Positions 25,076 through 36,180 of a DNA stretch of 64,000 nt are shown one piece after another. Within the stretch, counting starts at the first letter, position 1; every line of letters starts with the position of its first letter. Source of the DNA: Clarkia xantiana subsp. parviflora (lineage: Eukaryota; Streptophyta; Magnoliopsida; Myrtales; Onagraceae). A program made the translations under genes and the position numbers. The notes below the pieces were generated by a model that worked only from the letters and a program-made list of their open reading frames with translations, ran no database searches and was not told where the DNA came from. The stretch spans positions 18,954,763 through 19,018,762 of the forward strand of contig JAPTYO010000007.1 in assembly GCA_036873135.1 (NCBI GenBank). Direction: 5' to 3'.

Positions 25076-27440
25076 TTCCAAACTTGAGGTTCTGCAACTT
25101 CCTGAGCTGGGGTCGGCTCCCCCTGCTCAGCGCCCTCTTCATCTGACTCACCACCATCCCCGTTTTGGTCATCTAGTTCAATTCCATCTATTCCTTCCCT
25201 GACACCATCAATTGGAGTAGAAATCGGTGTAAAATTTATTACACCTCTAGAAGCTACTATCTCTTTCTCCTGCACGTTGGTCATTGTCGCGTGCTCGTGA
25301 AAGATGACATTTCTGCTTCTGACCATCGTCTTCTTCAGTGGATCCCATAACATGTAGCCATACTCCTCGTCTCCATACCCGTAAAATATGCACTCATTGG
25401 CTTTATCGTCAAGTTTCGACCTCTGCTCCTTAGGTACATGCATGAAAGCTTTACATCCAAAAACTTTCAAATAAGAGTAAGATGGATTCTTACCCGTCCA
25501 CACCCTCTCTGGAATATCAAACTCTAGAGGAACAGATGGAGATCGGTTGATCAGGTAGCAAACAGTGTTGGCTGCTTCTCCCCAGAATGACTTGGGCATC
25601 TTAGCCATTCTTAACATGATCCTGACTTTCTCAAGGATGGTCCGGTTCATCCTCTCGGCTACACCATTATGTTGTGGAGTTCCGGGTTCAGTCCTCTCAT
25701 GTCTGATCCCGTGCTTATTGTAGTATCCCCTGAATTCATTTGAAGTGTATTCCCCTCTGTTGTCCGTTCGTAGACATTTCAACCCTTTTCCAGTCTGTCT
25801 TTCCACCATGACGTGAAACTTCTGGAAAGTCTCGAATACCCCGCTCTTCGCTTTCAACAAATAAATCCACACTTTGCGTGAAACATCATCAATAAAGGTG
25901 AGAAAATACTTATTTCCACCAAAAGACTCCACCTCCATGGGTCCACACACATCGGAATGTATCAATTCCAATTTATTTTCTTTCTGCTTTGACGGAACGC
26001 GAAAAGATACTCTATGTAGTTTCCCAAACAAACAGTAATCACAAGGGTTTAACGACAAACCTTTGGCGAGCGGAATGAATGACTTCTTAGCCAAAAGTTG
26101 TAACCCTTTTTCACTCATGTGACCCAATCGTTTGTGCCACAAGTTTGGCGAATCAACATCTTCAATGGCATTCAACTGCGAAGTACACACTTTCGCAATT
26201 GTCTTGTAGAGAGTGCAACAAAGACTCCCCCTGGCTATCAATAATGATCCTTTGGTCAGCTTCCAATTACCGTTGCCAAAATGTTGATCAAAACTTGCTC
26301 TCTCAAGAACATTCGAGGAAATCAAGTTAAGACGTAAATCAGGGATATGTCGTACATCCCTCAAATTCAATCTACATCCAATACTAGTTTGTATTACAAC
26401 ATCACCAATTCCCACAATTTTCGCAACGCTCTTGTTGCCCATTCTCACACATCCAAAGTCTCCTGCTTTGTATGTGGGGAATAACTCCAGCTTGGGTGCA
26501 CAGTGGTATGATTCACCTGAATCGATTATCCACCCCACATCTGGATTGATGTGGAGACAATCACCATTCACACAAATAAGTGTTTCACCTTCGATGGCTG
26601 ATGTAGTTGCAGCGATGTTTCTATCATCCGCACGTCTTTGACTCATATCTCCCTTTCTATCTTGACCGAGACTCCAGCAATTTCTATTTACATGTCCAAG
26701 TTTCCCGCAATGATAACATTTCACCTTCTTCCTGGACTTGGACTTCCCCCTGGATTTGTTGCGTCCTTGGTCTTCCGTGCTCCTTTCTGCAGTTCTTCCT
26801 CTAACCACTAGAGCATCACCTGATCTCTCACTAACAGAACCAATCATTCTTTTCTCAACTTCTGTAGAGAACAAAACAGCTTTTAACATCTTTTACGGTG
26901 ACAGTTTTTTGATCGTAAAGAAACGACTCTCTAAAATTTGAATATGATGATGACAAAGAACATAACAATATCATGGCGGTACTATTTCCTCTATCTTAGA
27001 ATCAATTGAATCTAAATCCGTGATAATGGAATTAAATTCATCGATATGCTTTTCAAGAAGAGTACCTTCTGTCATCTTCATCATATATAACCGTTTTCTT
27101 AAAAATAACTGGTTAGTGAGAGATTTCGTCATGTATAAATATTCCAACTTACTCCACAACTCTGCCGTAGTCTTTTCTGAGAAAACTTCTCGTAAGACTC
27201 TGTCTGATAGGCATAGATGAATTGCCGTCAAGGCTTTCCGATCTATTTGCTGCTTCTTTTCTGCATCCATGGTTACATGCATCTTTTCTATCCCGTTAAG
27301 AGCCACCTCTAGCCCTTGCTGAGTTAGAACCACCACCATCTTTAATTGCAACATATTGAAGCTGCCCGTGCCATCAAACTTCTCAATGTTGAACTTATTA
27401 GTCATGTCAACGAACAAATGAGGCTCTAATACCACTTGTT
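25076..27440 (-). mobile_element. Copia retrotransposon fragment: gag, protease and integrase, no reverse transcriptase
   Basis: Read on the minus strand it shows gag (about 27408-26970, FNIEKFDGTGSFNMLQLKM, with frame breaks before 26889). A zinc knuckle CYHCGKLGHVNRNC and a protease-like WIIDSGESYHCAP follow. Then comes integrase: HKRLGHMSEKG, CDYCLFGKLHR, IHSDVCGPMEV, DDE-region LRTDNRGEYTS and TPQHNGVAERMNRT. The long open frame 26889-24925 runs past the end of Copia homology at about 25076 into foreign DNA. Reverse transcriptase, RNase H and the 3' LTR are missing. A primer-binding-like GGTATTAGAGCC sits at about 27417-27428. It cannot transpose by itself. Confidence 0.92.
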
Positions 27441-27595
27441 GGGACTTATACTACTCGTTGGGGTTGGCCAACAGGTTAATATCCGCAGGTTATGACTTAG
27501 ACCAAAATAATCTCAGGGTGAAATTGCATATAACAATATTGATACCAAATAAACGTAAGAGAGAGGACACCAAATTTAATGTGGAAAACCCTCCA
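27441..27595 (-). repeat. Remnant of the 5' LTR of the Copia fragment
   Basis: This lies directly upstream (minus sense) of the primer-binding-like site. It carries the usual Copia LTR end: a leader around GGGTTTTCCACATTAAATT and a tail ending in CCCAACAAGT next to the binding site. The outer part is lost, replaced by an ACACGA-rich element from about 27596. Confidence 0.55.
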
Positions 27596-28171
27596 ATGAG
27601 GAGAGTAATCGTGTCAGTAATCGTGTCGTGCTTAACTTATTGAACAAAGACATGCACGCTAAGCTTATTGTATCACATTATACATTACATATATAAAACA
27701 CGAACACACATAAAATTTTCGTGCGTGTTCGTGTTGTGCTATCGTGTTGTGTTAAGTTATTCAGTTATATGTCTCTATATAAGATTTTTAAGCAAAAAAT
27801 AAAATAATGAACTTCATATCTCAAAAAGAATTGTGAATTAGTATGTCAGTATTCATAAGTTTGTAGTATATGATTGACAAACTATAAAAATTAAACAACT
27901 AATTAGAGATTTAAAATGTAAAAATTATTAAATAATATTTGTTCAAAAAACACTTAAAATTAGACTTAGTAACACAACTTTATTGTGCTATCATGTGTGT
28001 CGTGTTGTGATATATATACCTAAACACGAATGCGACACGAAAATTATATCGTGTTAAATCGTGTTCGTGCTATCGTATTATCGTTCTGTCATATACTTGC
28101 ATGAACAATATTTTTTTTCCATCCGTATTCATGTCTTGCTATCGTGCCGTGCAGAAAATTGTTAGCCCTAC
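27596..28171. mobile_element. hAT-like ACACGA-rich element, truncated on the left
   Basis: It has many CGTGTTGTG/ACACGAACAC words at both ends, an AT-rich middle, and the right end TTGTTAGCCCTA. It aligns along its length with 58788-59310 (both share a TGAACTTCAT stretch and a TTTGTTCAAAAAA stretch in the same order). A 50-bp piece (about 27661-27706) recurs at 30098-30142. The matching left terminus is not visible. It is non-coding. Confidence 0.6.
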
Positions 28172-28790
28172 TTGTTGGGAGAGACATCTTGGACATGTAT
28201 CTTCTCATCCCCTCGTAAATTGGCTAGTACTTGCCTACTTGGTGGGAGGGACGGACGGACATCTTGGAGAGCTGGGCTTCATATGACTATTACTTGGGCT
28301 TTTATTTAGTTTTTTTTTTTAAAAAAATTTATTATATAATAAATTTAGTTTAAAATAGCGATGAGCTTTTCAAGTCAGTCGTCAAAAGGCACAAAATAAC
28401 AGATGAGACTAATTTCCCGTCGTTAAACGAATTTTTAGCAGCATAAATTTAAGAATGTCATTAGTAATTTGTTATTAATATCCATATTTCTAGTAGAGTA
28501 ATAGAAATTATTTTGGATATAAAAAAAATTAAAAATTCATTAAATTTAATTAATCACTATTAATACATTAAATATTATTATAATTGTTTATCAATTTCTA
28601 TGAAGCCACCACCCAATGCTATGTGGGGACAACACCTAGTTGGAGAGCTCATTTTTCTTATATATAATAATATAATATAATACTAATTATAATAATAATA
28701 AGTAAAAGAGAGTGGAGATGAGCGGAAAAGAAAATAAAAGAAAAGGAAGAAAAGAAAAGGAGGGAGACTAACGGAGGAGTGACGGGGATG
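28172..28790. other. Intergenic DNA
   Basis: AT-rich, then purine-rich (GGAAAAGAAAATAAAAGAAA...) at 28700-28790. No gene or element boundary is seen. Confidence 0.5.
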
Positions 28791-28798
28791 GAGAGGAG

Positions 28799-29477
28799 TA
28801 GGGGTGAGCAAATATCCCGAGAGGCTCAAAATCCCGCCCGTCCCGCCCTAGCCCGTCCCAAAAAGTCCGTCCCAAAAATGTGCCCAAGCCCTAATGGGCG
28901 GGACTTTTCTTCTCAACTAGGGCTCGGGATAGGGCTAGGGCTTTTTTACGAAGTCCCAAAAGACCCGTCCCGTCCCTTTTTGCTAACTAATCAACTATAA
29001 ATTATAGTTAGTTAAGTTAACTTTAGTGATGGCTCGGATTGAAGTTCGAATTGATCTGGATTTGTATTTATAACTTGTTATATCAGAATTGTTGGTGACT
29101 TTGTGTTAGAATCTTGGTAAAACTTAGTTTGGAGTCATTGGTGAACTATTTTGGAGAACCAAGTTATGTGTTGAACTTGGTGTTCTTACAAGTGACAAAA
29201 TGTTTGAGTGATTTGGTGTTTTATGGTGAACTTTGTTGTTGTTCTGTGTTTGGTTATGGTTTAAGTAAATTGAGTATGATTTATTTTTTTTTGAACTTGG
29301 ATGGGAATTTGGGTTTGTCCCATTTGTCCCTAGTCCCTGTAGGCCCGTGGCGGGCGGGCCTTTTCCTACTAGTTAGGGCTCGGGATAGGGCTCGGGACCG
29401 CCATTAAGCGGCCCTAGTTTTAGGGCTTGGGCCATTTTTTAGAAAAAGCCCGCCCATCCGTCCCATGCTCAGCCCTA
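28799..29477. mobile_element. hAT MITE, 679 bp, perfect 8-bp target duplication
   Basis: The left end TAGGGGTGAGCA and right end TGCTCAGCCCTA are inverted repeats with one gap. The 8-bp duplication GAGAGGAG flanks it at 28791-28798 and 29478-29485. Subterminal regions are rich in CCCGTCCCGCCC and its complement. The middle is AT-rich, with open frames of under 100 residues that match nothing I know. Confidence 0.93.
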
Positions 29478-30241
29478 GAGAGGAGTGTAGTACGCGCAGA
29501 TTCGAGGCACTTTCAAATGCTACAATTCGAATGGGAAAAGCACTTTCAAGAGCCGGCCCCGGCCCCTTTGTGGAAAAGTAATAACACATGAATTGTATTA
29601 TTATAGAAAGACTTCACTTTTTAGTAAGATCAAAAAGACTTTTACAGCGAACCAATTTCCTCGTAAATATGAGTTTTTACCAATTTTGTCTTTATTACAA
29701 TTTAAACATGCGTTTTCGATTGGATATGTCAGTGTTGGAAAAAAGATTTAACATTTCTATAAAATTGAACGTATATAAATTGTTGAAATAGATATTTCAC
29801 CGTGAGTTTAGAGTATGACACCAGTTGGTATAGAGTACCACACCAGTTGGTATATGTACAATCGAGTAGTATATAAGCAAGTGGGTCACCTCCTCCTATT
29901 ACCAATTGATTTTAGGATGGAACCTCACTTGCATATATGTCTGCTATCTGCTGACCCATTGGACTTGACTCTGCCCAATGTGAAATCTAACATGGTATCA
30001 TAGCCCGGAACGAGCTTGGGCCTGGGAGATGGTCTGTTGAAATCAGAGAGCTCTCACGTTCTGCTGGTCCGTTAGGCTTATTCCCGTTGTGCTATCGTGT
30101 TGTGCTATTGTATCACATTATACATTACATATATAAAACAAAAATACGTTTTGCTGTTTAATACAGGGTCAAGAGACTTTACAAGTAAACGGATGTTAAC
30201 GATTTCTCAGAAAAAAAAAATATATATATATATAGTTCAGC
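29478..30241 (+). other. Region upstream of kinase copy 2, with Copia LTR remnant
   Basis: 29570-29640 resembles the distal upstream sequence of copy 1. About 29805-30020 looks like the end of another Copia LTR: repeated ACACCAGTTGGTATA, then GGATGGAACCTCACTTGC, ending ACATGGTATCATAGCCC, which matches the usual primer-binding TGGTATCAGAGCC. 30085-30142 is a fragment of the ACACGA-rich element. Confidence 0.5.
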
Positions 30242-30310
30242 TATAAATGCACAATGCTCAGCATCCTTTCCAAAATATAGACTCATACAATAATACAACC
30301 TGCTGCAAAC
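30242..30310 (+). promoter_or_regulatory. Core promoter and leader of kinase copy 2
   Basis: TATAAATGCACAATGCTCAG starts 69 bases before the ATG. The same arrangement occurs before copy 4 (47823), and in decayed form before copy 1. The conserved leader ATAGACTCATACA then runs to the ATG. Function is inferred from position and conservation. Confidence 0.55.
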
Positions 30311-33300
30311 ATGATTCCAAAATCTGTACCAAGTTGTCTTATGATCATCCTTGCTCTGATTGACCTTCACCTCTTAGCCGCTACTAAATTAGTAGTAGCA
30401 CATGAAACAGATGCTATGTTGACCAATGAAACAGATTACCAAGCCTTGCTCTCATTCAAAAACCATATTGTTTCTGACCCGTTCGATCGATATCTTCCGT
30501 TCCTGGAATGACTCGGTGAACTTTTGTGGTTGGACCGGAGTTACTTGCAGGAAGAAACATCACCGCGTTACCGAATTGAGACTCCCATCACTTCAGCTGG
30601 CAGGTCCACTCTCTTCTTCTATAGGAAACCTATCTTTCCTTAGACTTCTCAATCTCAATGAAAATAGCTTCAATGGCATACTACCTCCAGAGTTGAGTAA
30701 ACTCTTAAGGTTGGAGGTGCTGTTCCTAGCCAGCAACTCTTTTGGTGGAGAGTTCCCGAGGAATCTCAGTCGCTTTCGTGCCCTATCACTACTCAGACTA
30801 GATGAAAACCACCTCGAAGGGCAAATTCCTGATGAGGTTGGTACTCTACCAAAGATTGATGGTTTAAACATTGGGAGTAATCGTTTTACTGGAAAAATCC
30901 CACGTTCGTTTGGTAATCTCTCAACACTGACCCGTCTTTTTTTATTTGACACTGACCTCTATGGAGATATACCACTCGAACTCGGACAACTTCCTAAGTT
31001 GTCAGTGCTTCAATTGTCTTTTAACCATCTATCTGGTTCCATTCCCACGGTCCTCTTGAATATGTCATCCCTTGTTTTCATCTCGGCTGTTCAAAACAAT
31101 CTGACTGGAGTTCTTCCTTCAGACATGTTCCTCACTCTACCAAATCTCCAAGAACTACTTCTAGGAGACAACTCGTTTTTAGGATCAATTCCATCCTCCA
31201 TATCCAATGCCTCAAGCCTTATAAGTATTGATCTAGGTGCGAACGCTTTAGTTGGGTCGGTTCCCGCGAACTTAGGAACGAGCTTTAATATGCTACAGGT
31301 ACTAAATTTTGGTGAGAACCGACTAGGAACTGAAGATGGAGATGACTTGAGATTTATCACCTCTCTAACTAACTTCACGAAACTACTTGACCTGATTGTG
31401 GCTTCGAACATTCTAAAGGGGGTGTTACCGGCTTCTGTGGTGAATCTTTCAACAACACTAAAAACACTTGACCTAAGCAGAAACGTTTTATCAGGGACTA
31501 TACCTGAAGGGATAGGAAACCTCGTGAACTTGGGGTTTTTAAATCTGGGCCATAATGAACTGTCTGGAAACATTCCCGATGACGTGGGGAAACTGTCCAA
31601 TCTAAATCGTTTCAGCACTGCCGGGAACAATATATCAGGAAGAATTCCATCTTCCCTTGGTTACTTGGCTTCCCTTAACATTCTTTTATTAAGAACCAAC
31701 GCTTTCAGCGGAACTATTCCTGCTTCTTTGGGGAATTGCTCAAATTTACTTGCACTAGGACTGTCAGAGAATAAGCTTGTTGGACCAGTGCCCCATGAAC
31801 TTCTTGCACTTTCTTCCCTCGCACTCTATTTAGAATTAGACGGGAACAATTTGGCAGGTTCAATACCATCTCAAGTTGGTAAACTAGTGAATCTTGTGTA
31901 TCTAAATCTTTCAAAGAATAATATGTATGGAGAAATTCCCGCCACTTTAGGCAACTGCTTGATGTTGGAATCCCTCCATTTGCAAAGAAACAACTTCAGT
32001 GGGAGCATTCCTTCTTCTTTGAAAAAATTAACAAGCATAAAATCTCTTGATCTTTCTCAAAACAACTTGTCTGGGCCGATTCCTAGTTTCTTGGCTAGCT
32101 TGCCTCTGGTTGAGTATTTGAATCTATCCTTCAACATGTTTGAGGGTGAGGTGCCAAATGGAGGAATCTTCAATAACAGGAGTGCAGTTTCGCTTGTCGG
32201 GAATTACAAGCTTTGTGGGGGGCCTTCAATTTGGCAATTCCCACTGTGTAGTGCACAAAAGAGACAAGCAAGAAGGTTGTTGCATCGGAGTGTTGTGGTG
32301 GCAATTAGCACAACAATCGCAGTTGCTTTACTATGTGTATGCACCATCATTGCGGTTCTTTACCGATCAAGAAAGTCGAGACACCAAACAACTACTTCTT
32401 CCACAACTAATGAAGCTCAATACCCTCGGTTGTCTTACGGCGATCTATTTCAAGCAACCGATGGGTTCTCCAACTCCAACGTTCTTGGAGAAGGAAGCTT
32501 TGGTGTAGTCTACAGAGGTGTTCTACGAAGCAACGAGGAATGCCATTTCATTGCAGTAAAGGTGATCAAGCTTGAGCAAGAAAGGAGAGCAATCAAGAGC
32601 TTCATGACCGAATGTGAAGCATTGAGAAATATCCGTCATCGAAACCTTGTAAAGACGATAACTTCATGCTCAAGCGTCGATTTTGCTGGAAACGAATTCA
32701 AAGCTTTGGTGTTTGAGTTCATGCCCAATGGGAGCCTCGAGAAATGGCTGCATCCATATGAGATGAGAGAAGGTAATGCAGCTCCTAGGTTGAGTCTATT
32801 AGAGAGGTTGAACATATCCATAGATATTGCTGCAGCACTGAACTATCTGCATCACCTCTGTCATACACCCATAATTCACTGTGATTTGAAGTCCAGCAAT
32901 GTTCTTCTCGGTAGTGACATGTCGGCACGTCTGAGTGATTTCGGCCTTTCAAAGTTTCTTATCGATAAGGTCAATCAGTCACATTCTCAGACAAGTTCCA
33001 TTGACATAAGAGGGACACTAGGCTATATTGCTCCAGGTATACATGTAACACAAATTCAATCTTTCATGACACAATACTTAATTTGTTTTAAGTACTACTA
33101 ATGCGGTATTGTCCACATACATATGTAGAATATGGTCTCGGTGGTGAAGTATCGACGCGTGGAGATGTGTACAGCTTTGGGATTTTACTACTCGAGATGT
33201 TCACTGGGAAAAGGCCCACAGACTCTATGTTTGCACATAATTTCGGGCTGCGTGACTTTGTTGCTGAAGCTATATCTGAGGAGGAGGGGTTACCATCAAA

Positions 33301-33520
33301 AGTAGTAGATCCAGCTTTGCTACATTGGGAAGAAGAAGCAAATCCAAGAAGATATAAAGCAATGTTGTATAAATGCTTGGGCGTGGTACTTCAACTTGGC
33401 ATATCTTGTTCTGTTGCACCGCCGACCGAGAGGATGGACATTGGAGATGCTGTTTTGGAGCTGCACAAGGCACAGGATCTTTATCTCGATGGAACCGGGA
33501 ATAGGCGTCGTCCACAATAA
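30311..33520 (+). pseudogene. LRR receptor kinase copy 2, full length with a 4-base frameshift
   Basis: Exons 30311-33036 and 33129-33520 cover the whole receptor: signal peptide, LRR N-cap, more than 20 LRRs, single transmembrane helix (about 32292-32360) and kinase. The kinase has the glycine loop GEGSFGVVYRG, lysine in IAVKVIKL, catalytic loop HCDLKSSNVLL and SDFGLSKFL. HCD instead of HRD marks the non-RD class, as in EFR, FLS2 and Xa21. Compared with copies 3 and 4, four extra bases at about 30487-30493 (CGATCGATA for CGATG) shift the frame, and translation from the first ATG stops at 30511. A second ATG at 30426 opens the rest of exon 1 but omits the signal peptide. The last 139 residues are encoded by exon 2. 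It is either a recent pseudogene or an assembly error; everything else is intact. Confidence 0.85.
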
Positions 33521-35766
33521 TATCTTTTATGCATCTGTATGTTGGAGCCGTGAAATATTTTCCATTCAGTGTTGTATTGTATTGTATCGGTGGTTTCTGT
33601 ACTTGTTCAGATGTTGAATTCACGTTGTGTCTGTTACTAGACAACATAAGTACAATTAGCTCTTACTTTAACTTTTAGAACCAAATCAGAAATTTGTTCA
33701 AGAATATATCAATGACTCAAAGCTCCGAGGCATTAGTTATAGAGATCAGAAGTGGTCATGAGAAAGAATTATTCCCAAGATATATTGGTTTTGGAGATTC
33801 TGTAGCGTTAAGAACAATTAGATCAACAGGAACTTCTCCATAGAGATAGTTGGAGGTAAGTGAGAACAGAACCAGAGATGATGTTGCAGAGCGCGGTAGT
33901 GCTAGAGTATGCATAAGAGTATACTGAATGTCTTCACTCACAAATTCAAACTTATGAAAAAGTTAGGAAACATCGGTTTACACCAGTTACTTAATTGTGC
34001 ACATGGGCTTCAGTCCGGCCACACTGGCCTAGTGGCCTTTCATGAGAGGTTTTTTTCAACATTTTTTGTAGTAGATTTAACCTTCATGGAAACCACCAAC
34101 TTCTTTGGGCATCCCATGATCCAGACTCTGCAAACATTGTCGTGAAACATCAATGATATGAACATGATCTTTGAATTACAAACTACACAGTCCTCAGATT
34201 TCAAAATATGATAGATATGGTTCAGATTTTAAAAACTAGCAAAAGCAGTAAATCCTCTACTGTTTACAGTACTAGTGATTAATGGTTCTGGAAAGTTACC
34301 TAGGGCTCGAAAGCAAACCCTTTTTCAGTATCTTGAGGGTGAGGTCAGTAGCTTCCTCAATTCGACCTTTCTTGTTTAACAAGTTAACCACTTGTTGTCC
34401 TTTGCGCCTACGTTAGGAATAAGATTGTGTTATGGCGGAATTAATATGACGAATCTATATATACCAATACTAATATATTATTTGTGTGTTGGGTCCTCAC
34501 CCCCAATAGACATCTTTGACACATTTTCATTTTATTAACAAAAAATATATCATATTTAATTCCTATATTTTATAAAATTAATAATTTATTCATTACTATA
34601 TTTGAGAAACATTTATTTATCTTTAATATTATTACTAAATCATTATTTAAATTTTGTTATTTTTTTAAGGTCGCTTAGTCGGCATGTCATAGTAATTATA
34701 ATTAACTTACAATCCAATATTCATATCAATTTAAGTCAGCCCTATCATACTCATTCCGTTCAAATTTCGGATACATGTAAATTTTTTTATTCAACAAATT
34801 ATATAGGTCGAGTGATATATGTTCCGGCTGTTGAGATTTTTCTATCACATAGATCAGCCACTTACCAAATTATATATATAACAAGTCAAAATATGGGTGA
34901 AATGTGGTTCTTAAAGTTTGACCTCGTATAAATAATTTTACTCATCGTCCAATATTTATGTACTCAAACTATTAATTTAGTTCTTCTATTTGTTAATCCA
35001 ATCGCATTGTGTATAACCTAATTAATGTTAACTAAATATTTTTGTAAATACAAGTCTAAACTTTATATTTTTGTGATTTAATTTTATCTTTATTGTTAAA
35101 TCAAATTTTGTTGGTATTGTGATATTGTATATAATTACGATTGTATATGTCAAATTTATCCATTGATGACTCTAAGTAGTTTAGAACATGTTTACATTCT
35201 TGACACCTCAAGTTGATGAGTTAGATACAATTGAGCTGTTAATGACCAACGTAATGCTCGACCCAACTCATTTATATATCTAACTATAATGCTAACTTAG
35301 TACCGTAACTGAAGACATTAGTTAATTTTTTACGTAATTATCATCTTCTCTTTCTCATGTTTTGAATTACGTTATGTCGCTCTTCTCTATCACATAGATT
35401 CGTTTCTCACAACAAATCAACTTGCCCATATTTTACTTTGATTAATTATAAATATTAGTAAACTTAAGATAGATATATATCTTGAAATTTAAATGATCGT
35501 TGCGCGTGCAACGCACGCGTTAATAACTAGTTATTATTATTTATGGTTAGTTCTGACAACCGATTACAGTTTTTAGTCATTTGTCTTCACATTGCGACGG
35601 TAAAATGTCAGTAAGTTGATCTCGTGGTAAGCAATAGTGGTTTTGAGGCGGATGTTAACATTACGCGCGCATGCAGTGCAGTTACCGTATTAAGGTACAC
35701 ATTTTACACGCTATAATTGGTGCTAGCTATCGGTAAGTCGATCCCGTGTTCAGTAGTGCAGCAGAG
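33521..35766. other. Intergenic DNA with possible gene debris
   Basis: The 3' UTR of copy 2 comes first. On the minus strand, 34412-34308 reads VVNLLNKKGRIEEATDLTLK and ends SSPR-stop; this looks like the C-terminus of a pentatricopeptide-type protein but is too short to be sure. 33941-33756 (minus) has a weak LRR-like SNYLYGEVPVDL. The remainder (34420-35500) is AT-rich. 35490-35530 has the GCGCGTGCAACGCACGCG palindrome. Confidence 0.35.
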
Positions 35767-36180
35767 TGTTAAGATCAACATTAACTTACCTTTATGGGCT
35801 AAAACTTATTTACCATCATGGGCCAAGACTACCATCATGGGCCAAAGCTTAAGATTTGGGCTAGAAGAGTTGGTCCATGATAAAGAATGATCTAGAGAGT
35901 AAGACAAGGTTATGTGTCTAGATAATTCTAGAAATTAAATAATTGTAGGAAGTTCTAGAGAGTTTCTAGGGTGTTCTTAGTCTAGAGGTTTCTAAATGTC
36001 CAAACATTTCTTTAGGCAACTATAAATAGAAGTGGAGTCATTGGTAGTAAGTAAGAACACCACCACAACTAGATCCACCACCACACGTTGTAAGAGTCTC
36101 CTATCATATTTAGAGTAAGAGAGTTATATATATATACGAGTTCTTCTCTTGTTGTAGCAGTACGGTCTTGGGCAAGTGCA
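35767..36180 (+). repeat. LTR 1 (5')
   Basis: 414 bp with TG...CA ends and nearly the same sequence as 37995-38406. It contains an internal TATAAATAG at about 36022, the likely promoter of the element. Confidence 0.9.

Noticed and set aside
24925..25080. C-terminal extension of the Copia polyprotein (after about residue 600)
   Set aside because: The frame runs by chance into the foldback arm; Copia homology ends near 25076.
31091..31630. 179-residue minus-strand frame and similar ones at 30593-30952, 44290-44598 and 45424-45744
   Set aside because: Antisense shadows of the LRR and kinase coding sequence of copies 2 and 3.
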